DNA of 64,000 nt from an uncultured Lachnospiraceae bacterium (lineage in GTDB: Bacteria; Bacillota; Clostridia; Lachnospirales; Lachnospiraceae). The DNA lies in contig CAJTRA010000014.1 of the NCBI GenBank assembly GCA_910578345.1, forward strand, positions 1 through 64,000. The letters run 5' to 3'. Both the position numbers and the translations under genes were made by a program. Under the pieces are notes generated by a model that saw only the letters and a list, made by a program, of their open reading frames with translations, made no database searches and was not told the DNA's origin. This document shows positions 1-8,452 of this stretch, one piece after another (the stretch's first letter is position 1; each line of letters starts with the position of its first letter).

Positions 1-312
1 ATGTCGGTTCCCATACTTATATTTCAGATTCGCATGCTTCTCAAATATCATGAGCGAACTCTTCCCTTTCAGGTATCCTACAATTTCCGATACCGAGTAT
101 TTGGGCGGTATCCTTACCAGCATGTGGATATGATCCGGGCAGCATTCTGCTTCTATGATCTCTATTCCTTTTCTGCGGCATAACGCTCCCAGTATCTGTC
201 CTACGTCTGCTTTGATGTCTTTGTATATCACCTGTCTGCGATACTTTGGTGCAAAAACGATATGGTACTTGCATTCCCATTTTGTATGGGCTAAACTATT
301 TGTTGTGTCCAT
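1..312 (-). CDS. tnpA: IS200-type transposase TnpA, 3' end cut off
   Basis: Reading from an ATG at 312 down to position 1 gives 104 uninterrupted residues beginning MDTTNSLAHTKWECKYHIVF. The HUH metal-binding motif appears as the HIH triplet at residues 61-63 (context CCPDHIHMLVRIPP), followed by the conserved KYSVSEIVGYLKGKSS region. IS200 TnpA proteins are about 130-150 residues and use a C-terminal tyrosine to cut single-stranded DNA; that tyrosine is outside the window. The part seen has no frameshift. The gene sits just downstream of smpB, read in the same direction. Family assignment is confident; completeness is unknown. Confidence 0.88.
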   Translation of the reverse strand, partial: MDTTNSLAHTKWECKYHIVFAPKYRRQVIYKDIKADVGQILGALCRRKGIEIIEAECCPDHIHMLVRIPPKYSVSEIVGYLKGKSSLMIFEKHANLKYKYGNRH

Positions 313-400
313 CTTGGGCACCTCCTGTGTTGTATTTTTGTGGTTTGCAGACCTACTTTTATACTAACACAGGAGTTTCTTTTATCTAAAGATTTGCCCT

Positions 401-419
401 CCCCCTGCATAGCAGGGGG
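401..419. repeat. IS200 subterminal hairpin
   Basis: Perfect 8-bp inverted repeat, ccccctgc at 401-408 and gcaggggg at 412-419, with loop ata. It lies about 90 bases upstream of the tnpA start, where IS200-family left-end hairpins are found. Confidence 0.6.
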
Positions 420-446
420 TATATTTTTGTCTGTGACACAAGAAAA

Positions 447-480
447 CCTCACAAACAGCATATTTATGCTATCTGTGAGG
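447..480 (-). terminator. rho-independent terminator of smpB
   Basis: An imperfect 15-bp stem (cctcaca... with ...tgtgagg) with a 4-base loop lies 57 bases past the smpB stop. On the minus strand it is followed by TTTTCTTG. The plus-strand side also has a short T stretch (CTTTTATCTTTT), so it could work in both directions. Confidence 0.7.
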
Positions 481-536
481 CTTTTATCTTTTCTCAACTG
501 TCAAAGATGGGAGTATAGCACATTTATCGTACACAC

Positions 537-1004
537 TCAACCTAAATTCTTGATCTTGAACTCCCGCTCGTGCTCTCTACGCAGATCCTTTTTAGCGATG
601 TCCTGCCGCTTGTCATAGAGCTTCTTACCCTTCGCTAAACCGACTTCGATCTTCGCCCTTCCCTCTTTAAAGTATACCTGCAACGGCACGATCGTATACC
701 CTTGCTCCGCCATTTTTCCTGCCAGTTTCCTGATCTCATATTTATGCAGCAGCAGCTTACGAACCCGAAGCGGATCTTTGTTAAAAATATTTCCCTTCTC
801 ATATGGGCTGATATTCATGCCGAAGACATAAGCCTCCCCCTTCTCGATCCGCACAAAAGCTTCTTTAACGCTGCATTTTCCCATACGCAGAGACTTTACC
901 TCCGTACCGTGAAGCTCCAGCCCTGCTTCATATTTCTCTTCTATAAAATAATCATGGTAGGCTTTCTTATTGTTCGCTACCAGTTTCATAGCCTCTTTGG
1001 CCAT
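537..1004 (-). CDS. smpB: SsrA-binding protein SmpB
   Basis: This is a 155-residue protein matching the usual SmpB length. It binds tmRNA and delivers it to stalled ribosomes in trans-translation. Recognisable stretches are NKKAYHDYFIEEKYEAGLEL near the N-terminus, GTEVKSLRMGKCSVKEAF, and the basic C-terminal tail (KKLYDKRQDIAKKDLRREHEREFK) that enters the ribosomal mRNA channel. A GAAGGTGAT ribosome-binding site precedes the ATG. It follows rnr in the same direction, the standard Firmicutes order; RNase R degrades non-stop mRNAs freed by this system. The tmRNA gene often found next to smpB is not in the adjacent space. Confidence 0.96.
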   Translation of the reverse strand: MAKEAMKLVANNKKAYHDYFIEEKYEAGLELHGTEVKSLRMGKCSVKEAFVRIEKGEAYVFGMNISPYEKGNIFNKDPLRVRKLLLHKYEIRKLAGKMAEQGYTIVPLQVYFKEGRAKIEVGLAKGKKLYDKRQDIAKKDLRREHEREFKIKNLG

Positions 1005-1126
1005 AAGATCACCTTCTTTCCCCGATATTCACATCCATATTCTATCGTTGACGACTTCCATCTATAGGCAACGACATTGGAACTGCCGCTTTCGCCCTTG
1101 TAAAAGCTCCCGTATATGGCTTTTTG

Positions 1127-3280
1127 TTATGTCGTGTACTCTCTCTCCTCCGGTATCATAAAATCAACCGTACCGCTCATGCGGTCTACCCCCTTCACCT
1201 GAATGGTAATCCGCTGCCCCAATTTGTAGGTTTTTCCGGTGTCTCTGCCTACCATCTCATAGGTCTCTTCATCATAATAGAAAAAGTCGCCTGAGAGAGT
1301 CGATACATGAATCAGTCCTTCCACGGTGTTTGGCAGCTCTACATAAATGCCCCACTGCGTTATGCCTGAGATGACTCCTTCAAAGCTCTCTCCAATGTGT
1401 TCTTCCATATATTCTGCTTTCTTCAGTTTGTCTGTCTCCCGCTCTGCCTCCTCGGCCCGCCTTTCCATCTTAGAAGAATGCTTCGCCACTTCCGGCAGTC
1501 TCTCCAGATAATGGCTGATCCTCTCTTCATGCAGTCTTCCCCGAAGCTGATCTTTGATAATCCGATGGATCTGCAGGTCCGGATAACGTCTGATCGGCGA
1601 GGTGAAATGACAATAGTGCTGGCAGGCCAGTCCGAAATGTCCGGTACACTCCACAGTATATCTGGCCTGTTTCATGCTGCGCAGCGTCAGGCGGCTGATC
1701 AGCGTTTCTTCCTCTGTATCAGTGATCTGACCCAGAAGTTTCTGCAGTTCTTTTGGATGAACCTCCTCTCCTGTCAACTTAACATGATAGCCGAAGTTCC
1801 GAATAAACGCTGAAAGTTTCATCAGCTTATCCGGGTCTGGTTTCTCATGAGTCCGGTAGACAAAGGGCAGTTCCATCCAGAAGAAATGCTGCGCGATCGT
1901 CTCATTGGCGATCAGCATAAAGTCTTCGATGATCTTCGTCGCCACATTGCGCTCATAGGGCTTGATCTCGATCGGATGTCCCTTTTCATCCAACACGATC
2001 TTACTCTCAGCAAAGTCAAAGTCGATGGAACCGCGTTTATGCCGTTTCTTCCGCAAGATCGACGCCAGTTGTTCCATCTCTTCAAACATGGGGACGAAAG
2101 TTTCATACTTCTGTCTTTCTTCCTCATCCTTATCTTCCAGGATCTTCTTCACCGAAGTGTAAGACATTCTTCTATCTACACAGATGACGGTCTCCAGAAT
2201 CTGATAATCTGTCACCTCTCCTTTGCCGTTAATGGTCATCAGGCAGCTTAGCGCCAGACGGTCCACTCCTTCATTCAGGGAACAGATGCCATTAGACAAT
2301 TTGTGCGGCAGCATGGGAATGACCCGGTCTACCAGATACACGCTGGTGCCGCGTTTCAATGCTTCCCAATCCAGCGCAGAATTCTCCTGTACATAGTTAC
2401 TCACATCCGCAATGTGTACGCCCAGATGGTACAGTCCCTTTTCATCCAGATACAGGCTTACCGCATCATCCAGATCTTTGGCGTCTTCACCATCTATCGT
2501 CACCATCTGCAGTTCTCGCAAATCTGTGCGTCCTGTCCGGTCCGCATCCTGCATCTGATCCGGTATCCTGTCCGTCTGATGCATGACCTTCTCTCCAAAC
2601 TCCACAGGCAGCTCTAATCTTCGCACGATGGACATGATATCCACCCCTGGATCATTGATGTGACCAAGAATCTCTACCACTCTGCCTTCCGGCTTATGCC
2701 GCTCATCAGCAGCATAAGAAGTCAGTTCCACTACTACTTTATGCCCGGTGACTGCACCCTTGGACCGCTCCTTCGGCACAAAAACATCCGTACCTACCTT
2801 ACTGTCATCAGGAATCACAAACCCGAAATTCTCACACTGCTCATAGGTTCCCACAAGCTGCTTCATCCCACGTTCCAGGATCTTGATGACGCGGGCCTCC
2901 TGCCGCCTGCCATGACTGCCCGGCACAAGCTCTACCTGTACCCTGTCCTGATGAAAAGCGCCGCCCTTCAGATCCTCCGGAATATACAGGTCGTCTTCTC
3001 TTCCCTCTACTTCTACAAACCCAAACCCTCTGGCAGTACCAGAATAAACGCCCACCATCTTATTCTCCTCCGGCTTCAGGAATTTCCCCTGCCCGGTCAT
3101 CTGCAGCTTTCCTTCTGCCACAAGCTCCTGCAGAATACGCCGGAATTCTTCCCTGTCTTCCTTGGAGACCTGCATAAGTGCCGCCATTTCCTTCTCTTTC
3201 ATCGGCACATACAAGTCGTCTGCCGTCAATTCACAGATTAAATTCTTACGTTGTCTATCTTTCTCATTCTGTCCAAACAA
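1127..3280 (-). CDS. rnr: ribonuclease R (3'-5' exoribonuclease)
   Basis: RNase R degrades structured RNA processively from the 3' end and acts in quality control with SmpB/tmRNA. Visible parts: an N-terminal winged-helix-like region, cold-shock OB folds (GFGFVEVEGREDDLYIPE; ENFGFVIPDDSKVGTDVFVP), the RNB catalytic core with the acidic motif IDGEDAKDLDDAV, the TSPIRRYPDLQIHR region, and a C-terminal S1 domain (GVISGITQWGIYVELP). Start choice: the frame is open to a GTG at 3334, but the only good ribosome-binding site is GGAGG seven bases before a TTG at 3280, giving about 717 residues and an N-terminus like other family members. Neighbours are secG upstream and smpB downstream. Confidence 0.94.
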   Translation of the reverse strand: MFGQNEKDRQRKNLICELTADDLYVPMKEKEMAALMQVSKEDREEFRRILQELVAEGKLQMTGQGKFLKPEENKMVGVYSGTARGFGFVEVEGREDDLYIPEDLKGGAFHQDRVQVELVPGSHGRRQEARVIKILERGMKQLVGTYEQCENFGFVIPDDSKVGTDVFVPKERSKGAVTGHKVVVELTSYAADERHKPEGRVVEILGHINDPGVDIMSIVRRLELPVEFGEKVMHQTDRIPDQMQDADRTGRTDLRELQMVTIDGEDAKDLDDAVSLYLDEKGLYHLGVHIADVSNYVQENSALDWEALKRGTSVYLVDRVIPMLPHKLSNGICSLNEGVDRLALSCLMTINGKGEVTDYQILETVICVDRRMSYTSVKKILEDKDEEERQKYETFVPMFEEMEQLASILRKKRHKRGSIDFDFAESKIVLDEKGHPIEIKPYERNVATKIIEDFMLIANETIAQHFFWMELPFVYRTHEKPDPDKLMKLSAFIRNFGYHVKLTGEEVHPKELQKLLGQITDTEEETLISRLTLRSMKQARYTVECTGHFGLACQHYCHFTSPIRRYPDLQIHRIIKDQLRGRLHEERISHYLERLPEVAKHSSKMERRAEEAERETDKLKKAEYMEEHIGESFEGVISGITQWGIYVELPNTVEGLIHVSTLSGDFFYYDEETYEMVGRDTGKTYKLGQRITIQVKGVDRMSGTVDFMIPEEREYTT

Positions 3281-3380
3281 AATCCATCCTCCAGCTCTTC
3301 CCATCCACTCTGCATCTGGCCTGCCAAACACCACCCCTATGCCGCCAGCATAGTCATGCGGATTCTTCTATGACACGTCA

Positions 3381-3424
3381 GCGCATCCCTTTTCTGTCAT
3401 AGGAAGCACTCTCCTATGATAGAA
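3381..3424. repeat. dispersed palindromic repeat, family 1, copy A
   Basis: A 44-base sequence matching 37 of 44 positions of 18328-18371. It contains a near-perfect 12-bp inverted repeat (tctgtcatagga ... tcctatgataga) around a 7-base centre, with gcgcatccc beside it. This copy lies between the secG terminator and rnr, about 100 bases before the rnr start. Confidence 0.7.
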
Positions 3425-3430
3425 TCAAAA

Positions 3431-3454
3431 AAGCACTCTAATGCAAGAGTGCTT
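3431..3454 (-). terminator. rho-independent terminator of secG
   Basis: Perfect 9-bp stem (aagcactct / agagtgctt) with a 6-base loop, starting 7 bases past the secG stop and followed on the minus strand by TTTTGATT. Confidence 0.85.
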
Positions 3455-3460
3455 CCACGA

Positions 3461-3700
3461 TCAGAACAAATTCAGATTCAGAATAACCGCCAATACCATA
3501 AAACCTACCGCAAGACCCGTCGTGATCTTAACCAGCTTACCTTCCATGGAACGGCCTTTATTCTTGCCCCAATATGTCTCAGCAGCGCCGCTGACTGCGC
3601 CTAAGCCTGCCGACTTACCTTCCTGCATCAATACCAATATCACAAGTGCAATACAAACAATAATGTAAATCACCATCAATGTAATCCTAAGTGCTCCCAT
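3461..3700 (-). CDS. secG: preprotein translocase subunit SecG
   Basis: A 79-residue membrane protein with two hydrophobic helices (about residues 4-24 and 54-76) flanking a Gly/Ala-rich loop with LMQEGKSAGLGAVSGAAETYWG, typical of SecG. It is the accessory subunit of SecYEG and helps protein export. The start at 3700 (MGALRITLM) is chosen because AGGAGGTG sits just before it; an upstream in-frame ATG at 3721 has no such site. secG heading an rnr-smpB group is the standard Firmicutes arrangement, but here a strong terminator separates secG from rnr. Confidence 0.95.
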   Translation of the reverse strand: MGALRITLMVIYIIVCIALVILVLMQEGKSAGLGAVSGAAETYWGKNKGRSMEGKLVKITTGLAVGFMVLAVILNLNLF

Positions 3701-3731
3701 TTCTACACCTCCTAATGTCAAGCAGATTTTA

Positions 3732-3760
3732 TCTTACCACACAAATCCCGTAAACGCAAT
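3732..3760 (-). promoter_or_regulatory. predicted sigma-A promoter of secG
   Basis: On the minus strand TTGCGT (3755-3760) and TAAGAT (3732-3737) are separated by 17 bases, about 30 bases upstream of the secG start. Confidence 0.6.
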
Positions 3761-3773
3761 AGAATTTTCAAAA

Positions 3774-4700
3774 TCACAACTCAAAATCAGCAAACGCATC
3801 TTCTGTCAGACGGTTTTGGCTGTAATAATGCATCAGATAAGCTTTCATCTCTGTATGCGCTGCCCCCATATCCTCCATCATCGCCTGAAAGTTATCTGCA
3901 TTTACCCCTCCGATCTTCGACAGAAACTGGTAATACCTCAAATCATCTCCATGTTCCTCCAGCACAACTTTCCAAGTCTCTTCCGTAGGTTCCCCTTTGA
4001 TATGCGAGAGCAGATACTGCGTCAGCTCCTCTTGCACAGACTGCTGTAATCCATAGCTGTGCATCAGGCGGAGCATTGCCAGTCTGACCTTATCCCGCCT
4101 GCGCTGCTCCATATAGTAATCCAGATTATTTTCCCTGCTGCCATAATCCTCTTCTCCACACAAAAGCATCTTGGAGAATCCTTCCGCATCTTCTCTCTGC
4201 ATCAGGGACTGCATTCTTGCATCCCACTGTGCGATCCACTCCGCTGTTCCCGCATTTTCGAAATCAAACAGATAAAACGCATCCAGTCTGCTCATGACTG
4301 CTGCCAACAGATAGGAGACATCCACTGTCTTATCGTCCCGTTCCTCTCTCCTTCCATCCACGATCTGCTCCAACGCCGGACAATCCTTGAAAATCCCCTG
4401 TCCGATCTCCATTGCATGATAGGGAACCAGGATCTTTGCCAGCTTGTTGCAATAGGCAAATGCCCAATCCTCGATCTGTACCACAGATCCCGGCAGCGTA
4501 ATCTGTCTTATCATCTTATTGCTCAAAAAAGCTTTCTTTCCAATGCTGGTGACCGGACAAGCGTCAATTATTCCCGGCACCGTCACTTCAACATCCTTCC
4601 CACGGTGCCCGGTGATCTTCACGCCGCTCTCCGAAATCTCATATTGCAGCACGCCGTGCTCCGTATCCAGCTCCCCATAATTTATCTTCTTATTCAACAT
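3774..4700 (-). CDS. BspA-type leucine-rich-repeat protein, unknown function
   Basis: This is a 308-residue protein with no signal peptide. Residues about 35-115 form three BspA/LRR_5-like repeats (VTSIGKKAFLSNKMIRQITLP, VVQIEDWAFAYCNKLAKILVP, AMEIGQGIFKDCPALEQIV). The rest is a helical region rich in charged and aromatic residues that I do not recognise. LRR_5 repeats usually mediate protein contacts; many are surface proteins but this one looks cytoplasmic. Its ATG at 4700 overlaps the last 11 bases of the AAA ATPase gene, so the two are probably translationally coupled and work together. Function is unknown; a substrate-recognition role for the ATPase is only inference. Confidence 0.75.
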   Translation of the reverse strand: MLNKKINYGELDTEHGVLQYEISESGVKITGHRGKDVEVTVPGIIDACPVTSIGKKAFLSNKMIRQITLPGSVVQIEDWAFAYCNKLAKILVPYHAMEIGQGIFKDCPALEQIVDGRREERDDKTVDVSYLLAAVMSRLDAFYLFDFENAGTAEWIAQWDARMQSLMQREDAEGFSKMLLCGEEDYGSRENNLDYYMEQRRRDKVRLAMLRLMHSYGLQQSVQEELTQYLLSHIKGEPTEETWKVVLEEHGDDLRYYQFLSKIGGVNADNFQAMMEDMGAAHTEMKAYLMHYYSQNRLTEDAFADFEL

Positions 4701-6225
4701 TCAAATCATCCTTATATAACAGATCGATCTGTTTCAGAATACTATCACTTCGTTCCGTGAGCATCATTTCCTCATTGTGACGCTGGTAATCTTCACATCC
4801 ATAGGACGCAATGAACTTCGCGCAGTCTGGCTGTACCGTACACTCCGTCATCAACAGAAGCATCTCATTGCCGGAGCCAAACGTATCTTCCACAAATCCG
4901 AACAGAAAATGCATCCGCTCCTGAATCCTTCCCGTATCTTGTTTATAAGTGGCCACCTGCGCATCAAAGCCTGCCTTGATCCTGGCAAAAGCTGCCGCAG
5001 CATCTTCCATCTCCTCTGTTCGCAGCATCTTCCCTGCTTCTGTTAAGAACCGGATCATGGCGCGTGTCTTGTGTTTCTCCCGCACAGACAGCGCACCAGC
5101 CATCTGTAACGATTCCATGCTCGCTGTGCGCGCCTGCGTCTGTTTCTCCAAAAGCTCTGCGATCCTGCCTGCACTTCCTCCTGCTTCCGCTTTTGCTTTC
5201 AGCGCCCTGAGAGGGTTCATCAGTTCATGCAGCGTCTCGGAAGTCTGCATATTCTCCCTGATATCCTGCTGGACCTTATCGATCAGCATCCCCATCAGAG
5301 ACAGCCTTTCATCAAAATCCGCTTTCCTTGCCTTATCCTTCGCCTGCTCACTGACGGTTCCTGACAGAATCTCCTCCACATTATAATCGTTCTTGTATTT
5401 CTGGTATAAATCATAGTAGGCGCCAAATTCTTTTACAACACGGTCATTGCGGATATACTGCCCGATCAGGGATTCCTCGACCGGAATCTCCTCCTCTTCA
5501 TACAGCTTAAGCATCTGTGACAGATCTTCCCATCCTCTCGCCGTAATGTAATTCTTGCCCTTCACTGTAGTCTCTACCTGATAGAAAGCGTCTTTCTTCA
5601 AATCGAGGAAATTTAAGATCGCCGTGTGCAGACCGCGCTCCCTGGCATATTCCCGCCAGATCGCATAGTCAGCCTCCACCTCTAAAATCTTCATGCGGTC
5701 TAATGTGACCACATCGAACTCCCGCACCGATTTATTGTATTCCGGCGGATTGCCCGCTGTCACGATGATCCATCCTTCCGGCACCTGATGTCTGCCGAAC
5801 ACTTTATACTGCAAAAACTGCAGCATGGAAGGGGCAAGCGTCTCCGAGACGCAGTTGATCTCATCCAGAAAGAGAATTCCTTCTTTCACCTTACTCTTTT
5901 CCATCACATCATAGACAGCGGCAATAATCTCACTCATTGTATACTCCGATACCTGGTAAGATTTCCCCTCATATTTTTTATTCACAATGAAGGGAAGTCC
6001 TAACGCCGACTGTCTTGTATGATGTGTCATAGAATAGGATACCAGTGCGATGCCAAGCTCCTGCGCGATCTGCTCCATGATTGCAGTCTTACCGATTCCC
6101 GGCGCCCCCAACAGAAAAATAGGCCGCTGTCTGACAATCGGTATCCGGTATTCTCCCTCCTCATCTTTCTTCAGATAGATCTTTACCGAATCCTTGATAT
6201 AATCTTTCGCCTCTTTGATATTCAT
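4690..6225 (-). CDS. MoxR-like AAA+ ATPase
   Basis: This is a 511-residue cytoplasmic ATPase. Walker A is GAPGIGKT at residues 40-47 and Walker B is ILFLDE at about 117-122 followed by INCVSETLAPSMLQFLQ, the MoxR/dynein-like arrangement; a sensor-1-like TAGNPPEYN follows. The C-terminal half is helical with a predicted coiled-coil stretch. MoxR ATPases generally act as chaperones with VWA-domain partners. The start at 6225 is chosen for GGAGGTG five bases before it; another ATG lies at 6243. The VWA-like gene is 120 bases upstream in the same direction and the LRR gene overlaps the 3' end, so the three look like one functional set. The substrate is unknown. Confidence 0.85.
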   Translation of the reverse strand: MNIKEAKDYIKDSVKIYLKKDEEGEYRIPIVRQRPIFLLGAPGIGKTAIMEQIAQELGIALVSYSMTHHTRQSALGLPFIVNKKYEGKSYQVSEYTMSEIIAAVYDVMEKSKVKEGILFLDEINCVSETLAPSMLQFLQYKVFGRHQVPEGWIIVTAGNPPEYNKSVREFDVVTLDRMKILEVEADYAIWREYARERGLHTAILNFLDLKKDAFYQVETTVKGKNYITARGWEDLSQMLKLYEEEEIPVEESLIGQYIRNDRVVKEFGAYYDLYQKYKNDYNVEEILSGTVSEQAKDKARKADFDERLSLMGMLIDKVQQDIRENMQTSETLHELMNPLRALKAKAEAGGSAGRIAELLEKQTQARTASMESLQMAGALSVREKHKTRAMIRFLTEAGKMLRTEEMEDAAAAFARIKAGFDAQVATYKQDTGRIQERMHFLFGFVEDTFGSGNEMLLLMTECTVQPDCAKFIASYGCEDYQRHNEEMMLTERSDSILKQIDLLYKDDLNVE

Positions 6226-6242
6226 CCAGGCACCTCCATACA

Positions 6243-6283
6243 TTTACACCCCTACATATTGCAAGCCGTACTTGCGATACTGC
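6243..6283. repeat. dispersed palindromic repeat, family 2, copy A
   Basis: A 41-base sequence matching 34 of 41 positions of 53656-53696; all seven differences are transitions. It holds an imperfect palindrome centred on gcaagccgtacttgc. It lies 18 bases before the AAA ATPase start. Confidence 0.7.
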
Positions 6284-6345
6284 GCGTCCCTGATTCCATG
6301 TCCATCTAACAACGGACTTTCCTATAAGGTAAATCATTTGAAAGT

Positions 6346-7644
6346 TTACTTCCAAACCTCTTCTTCATCCAGAACAATTTTGATTGCCCAGGGCGGCACT
6401 TTCGGCACATTCTCATCTTCCTGCAGAAATACGAATGCCACGTCATAGTCAGGCATATGCTCCGGATAGATCCCATAGCCGTCTGTAAAGTAGAGCAGCC
6501 CTTTCAGATCGTCAAATTCCTGCTCCTTCTGCAGTTTCTCTATATAGGAGAACGCCGGACGAAAATCCGTAGAACCAAATCCCGTCAACTTCCCGTGGGC
6601 CATAAAATCGTCAAATTCTTTCTGCTCCGTGATCTTCACATCCTGCCTGACCTCGCTGTCGCACTGCAGGATATGCACATTGACTTTCCTAAAAAAGTTC
6701 TCGCTCGCCTGCATGATATTGTAGGTCTTCTGCAGAAAAGCCTGCACCACCTCACCACGGCAGGACGCCGAAGTGTCAATCGCAATCACAAAATCTTTGA
6801 TCTTCTTGCTGTCTTTATACTCAAGCGGCTCCACGAGAGGCATATTCCCGTAAGTATGCAATCCATAAGTATAATAAATATAGTCGAACTCATCATCATT
6901 GACCTGTACCGTCTCTCCCATCACCATAAATCTTCTAAGAAAGTCTGTATAGTCATACCGCTGCCTTGTGGCTTCCTTTAAGTTCTCTTCCATGCTCTCA
7001 GCGCTATTCTTCTCCTTGCTGAAACTCTTTAGGTCTGCCTTGATCCGCTCACTGATCTTACGCCACTCTGCCTGGGACAATTCCAGTTCCTCCTGCCTGT
7101 CCCAATACCGGTGCTCATCATAGTGGCACAGCTTATACCACTCCTGCATCGCCTTTTCAGAGGGCTCCTCGATCCGAAAGTGCCGGTATAGTCTCTCCGC
7201 CGTCAATCCGCCGGCCTGCTTTTCCAGAACATCCATACGGCTCTGCAGCAGATCATCGGAAGAAAGGCTTGTCAGGTGCAGATTCCAGTCTAAGATCGTA
7301 TGTTCCACCGCAATGTCTGTCGCCAGATCCCAATACGTTCTATTTAACTTGTCAGCGCTGAGCGCATGCGAAAAAATGCCGTGCAAAAGCGTATGCAGGT
7401 AGAGCCTTGCGGCATAATGCGGTGCATTCCTGTACTGCTGCAGCAATAACGCCGGATCATAATACAGCGCCATGCCGTCAAACAGATGCGCGCCCATCTG
7501 CCCCCTACACTCCACGTTCAGCCTGGACAGGGCTACATCCAGAAACCGCATATTGATCAATATCCCATCATGGGCAAGACCCATGATCTCATCTGCGATT
7601 TTTCTCATCTGAAGTTGTCTGTCCGCCCGTTGCTCATCCGACAT
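6346..7644 (-). CDS. VWA-like protein with DUF2201-type putative metallopeptidase domain
   Basis: This is a 432-residue cytoplasmic protein. The N-terminal half carries HTLLHGIFSH (H84, H88, H93), a pattern like the zinc-binding HExxH region of DUF2201 proteins but without the catalytic glutamate. The C-terminal half is a von Willebrand A-like fold with a MIDAS motif DTSAS in FVIAIDTSASCRG, a later GSTDFRPAF and FTDGYG. In this family the VWA domain is paired with a MoxR ATPase; such pairs remodel other proteins or metal centres. The AAA ATPase follows in the same direction, with a palindromic repeat between. Peptidase activity is doubtful because the HExxH glutamate is missing. Confidence 0.82.
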   Translation of the reverse strand: MSDEQRADRQLQMRKIADEIMGLAHDGILINMRFLDVALSRLNVECRGQMGAHLFDGMALYYDPALLLQQYRNAPHYAARLYLHTLLHGIFSHALSADKLNRTYWDLATDIAVEHTILDWNLHLTSLSSDDLLQSRMDVLEKQAGGLTAERLYRHFRIEEPSEKAMQEWYKLCHYDEHRYWDRQEELELSQAEWRKISERIKADLKSFSKEKNSAESMEENLKEATRQRYDYTDFLRRFMVMGETVQVNDDEFDYIYYTYGLHTYGNMPLVEPLEYKDSKKIKDFVIAIDTSASCRGEVVQAFLQKTYNIMQASENFFRKVNVHILQCDSEVRQDVKITEQKEFDDFMAHGKLTGFGSTDFRPAFSYIEKLQKEQEFDDLKGLLYFTDGYGIYPEHMPDYDVAFVFLQEDENVPKVPPWAIKIVLDEEEVWK

Positions 7645-7753
7645 CGCTCTTCACCGCCACCTTGCCTGCTTTATGGTTCCCTCTATCCTGTATTTTCATG
7701 GAGATAGGCGATTGAACCTTGCTGCAACCGCCCATCCTAACACATCTTATGCC

Positions 7754-8386
7754 CTACGACACGAATGGATTATACTTCCTCTCATGCCCGATTGTTGTAC
7801 TTTCCCCATGTCCCGGATATACCTTCGTCTCATCCGGCAATTTGAAAAGCTTCTCCTTGATCGACCTGACTAACGCGCTCATGCTGCCCGTTGCCAGATC
7901 TGTTCTTCCCACAGAATCCTGGAAAAGGGTATCTCCTGCAATCAGGATGCCATCTTCCTCAAAATAATAACAGCAGCTTCCAACAGTGTGCCCCGGCGTG
8001 GCAATCAGTCTGCAGGTCATGTCTGCGATCGTGATCTCCTCGCCGTCTTTCAGATACCTGTCCGGCAGGACAGTATATGGTCTGCCAACCTGATCTGATA
8101 CATTTGTGACGGCATCCTCGCACAGAACTTTCTCCGCCTCATAGGCATACAACGGCGCTCCTGAAAGTTCCTGCAGCCTATTCGTTCCCCAGATATGATC
8201 AAAATGTGCATGGGTGAGCAGAATTCCTTTTACCTGAAATCCCTTCTCCCGCAGCGTCTCATAAATATAGTCTCCCTTATCAGCCGGATCGAAAAAAATC
8301 ACGTCCTTCGTCCCCTCCCGGTATACAAAATAACAATTCGTCTGGCAGATCCCCAGCATCAACCGTCCGATCTTCAACTTGCCCAT
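7754..8386 (-). CDS. MBL-fold metallo-hydrolase (glyoxalase II-like)
   Basis: This is a 210-residue metallo-beta-lactamase-fold hydrolase. The metal motif THAHFDH is at about residues 58-64, with further ligands in ATPGHTVGS, the aspartate of IAGDTLF and the histidine of VYPGHGEST. Small proteins of this type are often annotated as glyoxalase II or YqgX-like thioester hydrolases. The gene lies 66 bases downstream of the Rel gene, a common clostridial arrangement, and is probably co-transcribed with it. The substrate is not determined. Confidence 0.88.
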   Translation of the reverse strand: MGKLKIGRLMLGICQTNCYFVYREGTKDVIFFDPADKGDYIYETLREKGFQVKGILLTHAHFDHIWGTNRLQELSGAPLYAYEAEKVLCEDAVTNVSDQVGRPYTVLPDRYLKDGEEITIADMTCRLIATPGHTVGSCCYYFEEDGILIAGDTLFQDSVGRTDLATGSMSALVRSIKEKLFKLPDETKVYPGHGESTTIGHERKYNPFVS

Positions 8387-8452
8387 ACCACTTCTCCTTT
8401 TTGTTTCCTCTTCTCATATCCTCTGATACAGTCTATCCTAATGTCTTTCTCT

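Larger units (their letters stand above)
1..430 (-). mobile_element. IS200/IS605-type insertion sequence, left part, cut by window edge
   Basis: The element consists of the tnpA reading frame (1-312, minus) plus about 90-110 bases in front of it that contain a GC-rich hairpin at 401-419 (8-bp arms, 3-base loop). IS200-family elements carry subterminal hairpins that the single-strand transposase recognises, so this hairpin fits the left end. The other end lies beyond position 1. The exact left boundary cannot be fixed from sequence alone; it should fall between the hairpin and the smpB terminator at 447. Confidence 0.6.

Noticed and set aside
41..280. 79-residue minus-strand frame at the left edge
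   Set aside because: It is an alternative frame of the IS200 transposase; the true frame (1-312) carries the HIH motif.
1005..1126. tmRNA or other RNA between rnr and smpB
   Set aside because: Only about 120 bases, no tRNA-like ends and no tag reading frame seen.
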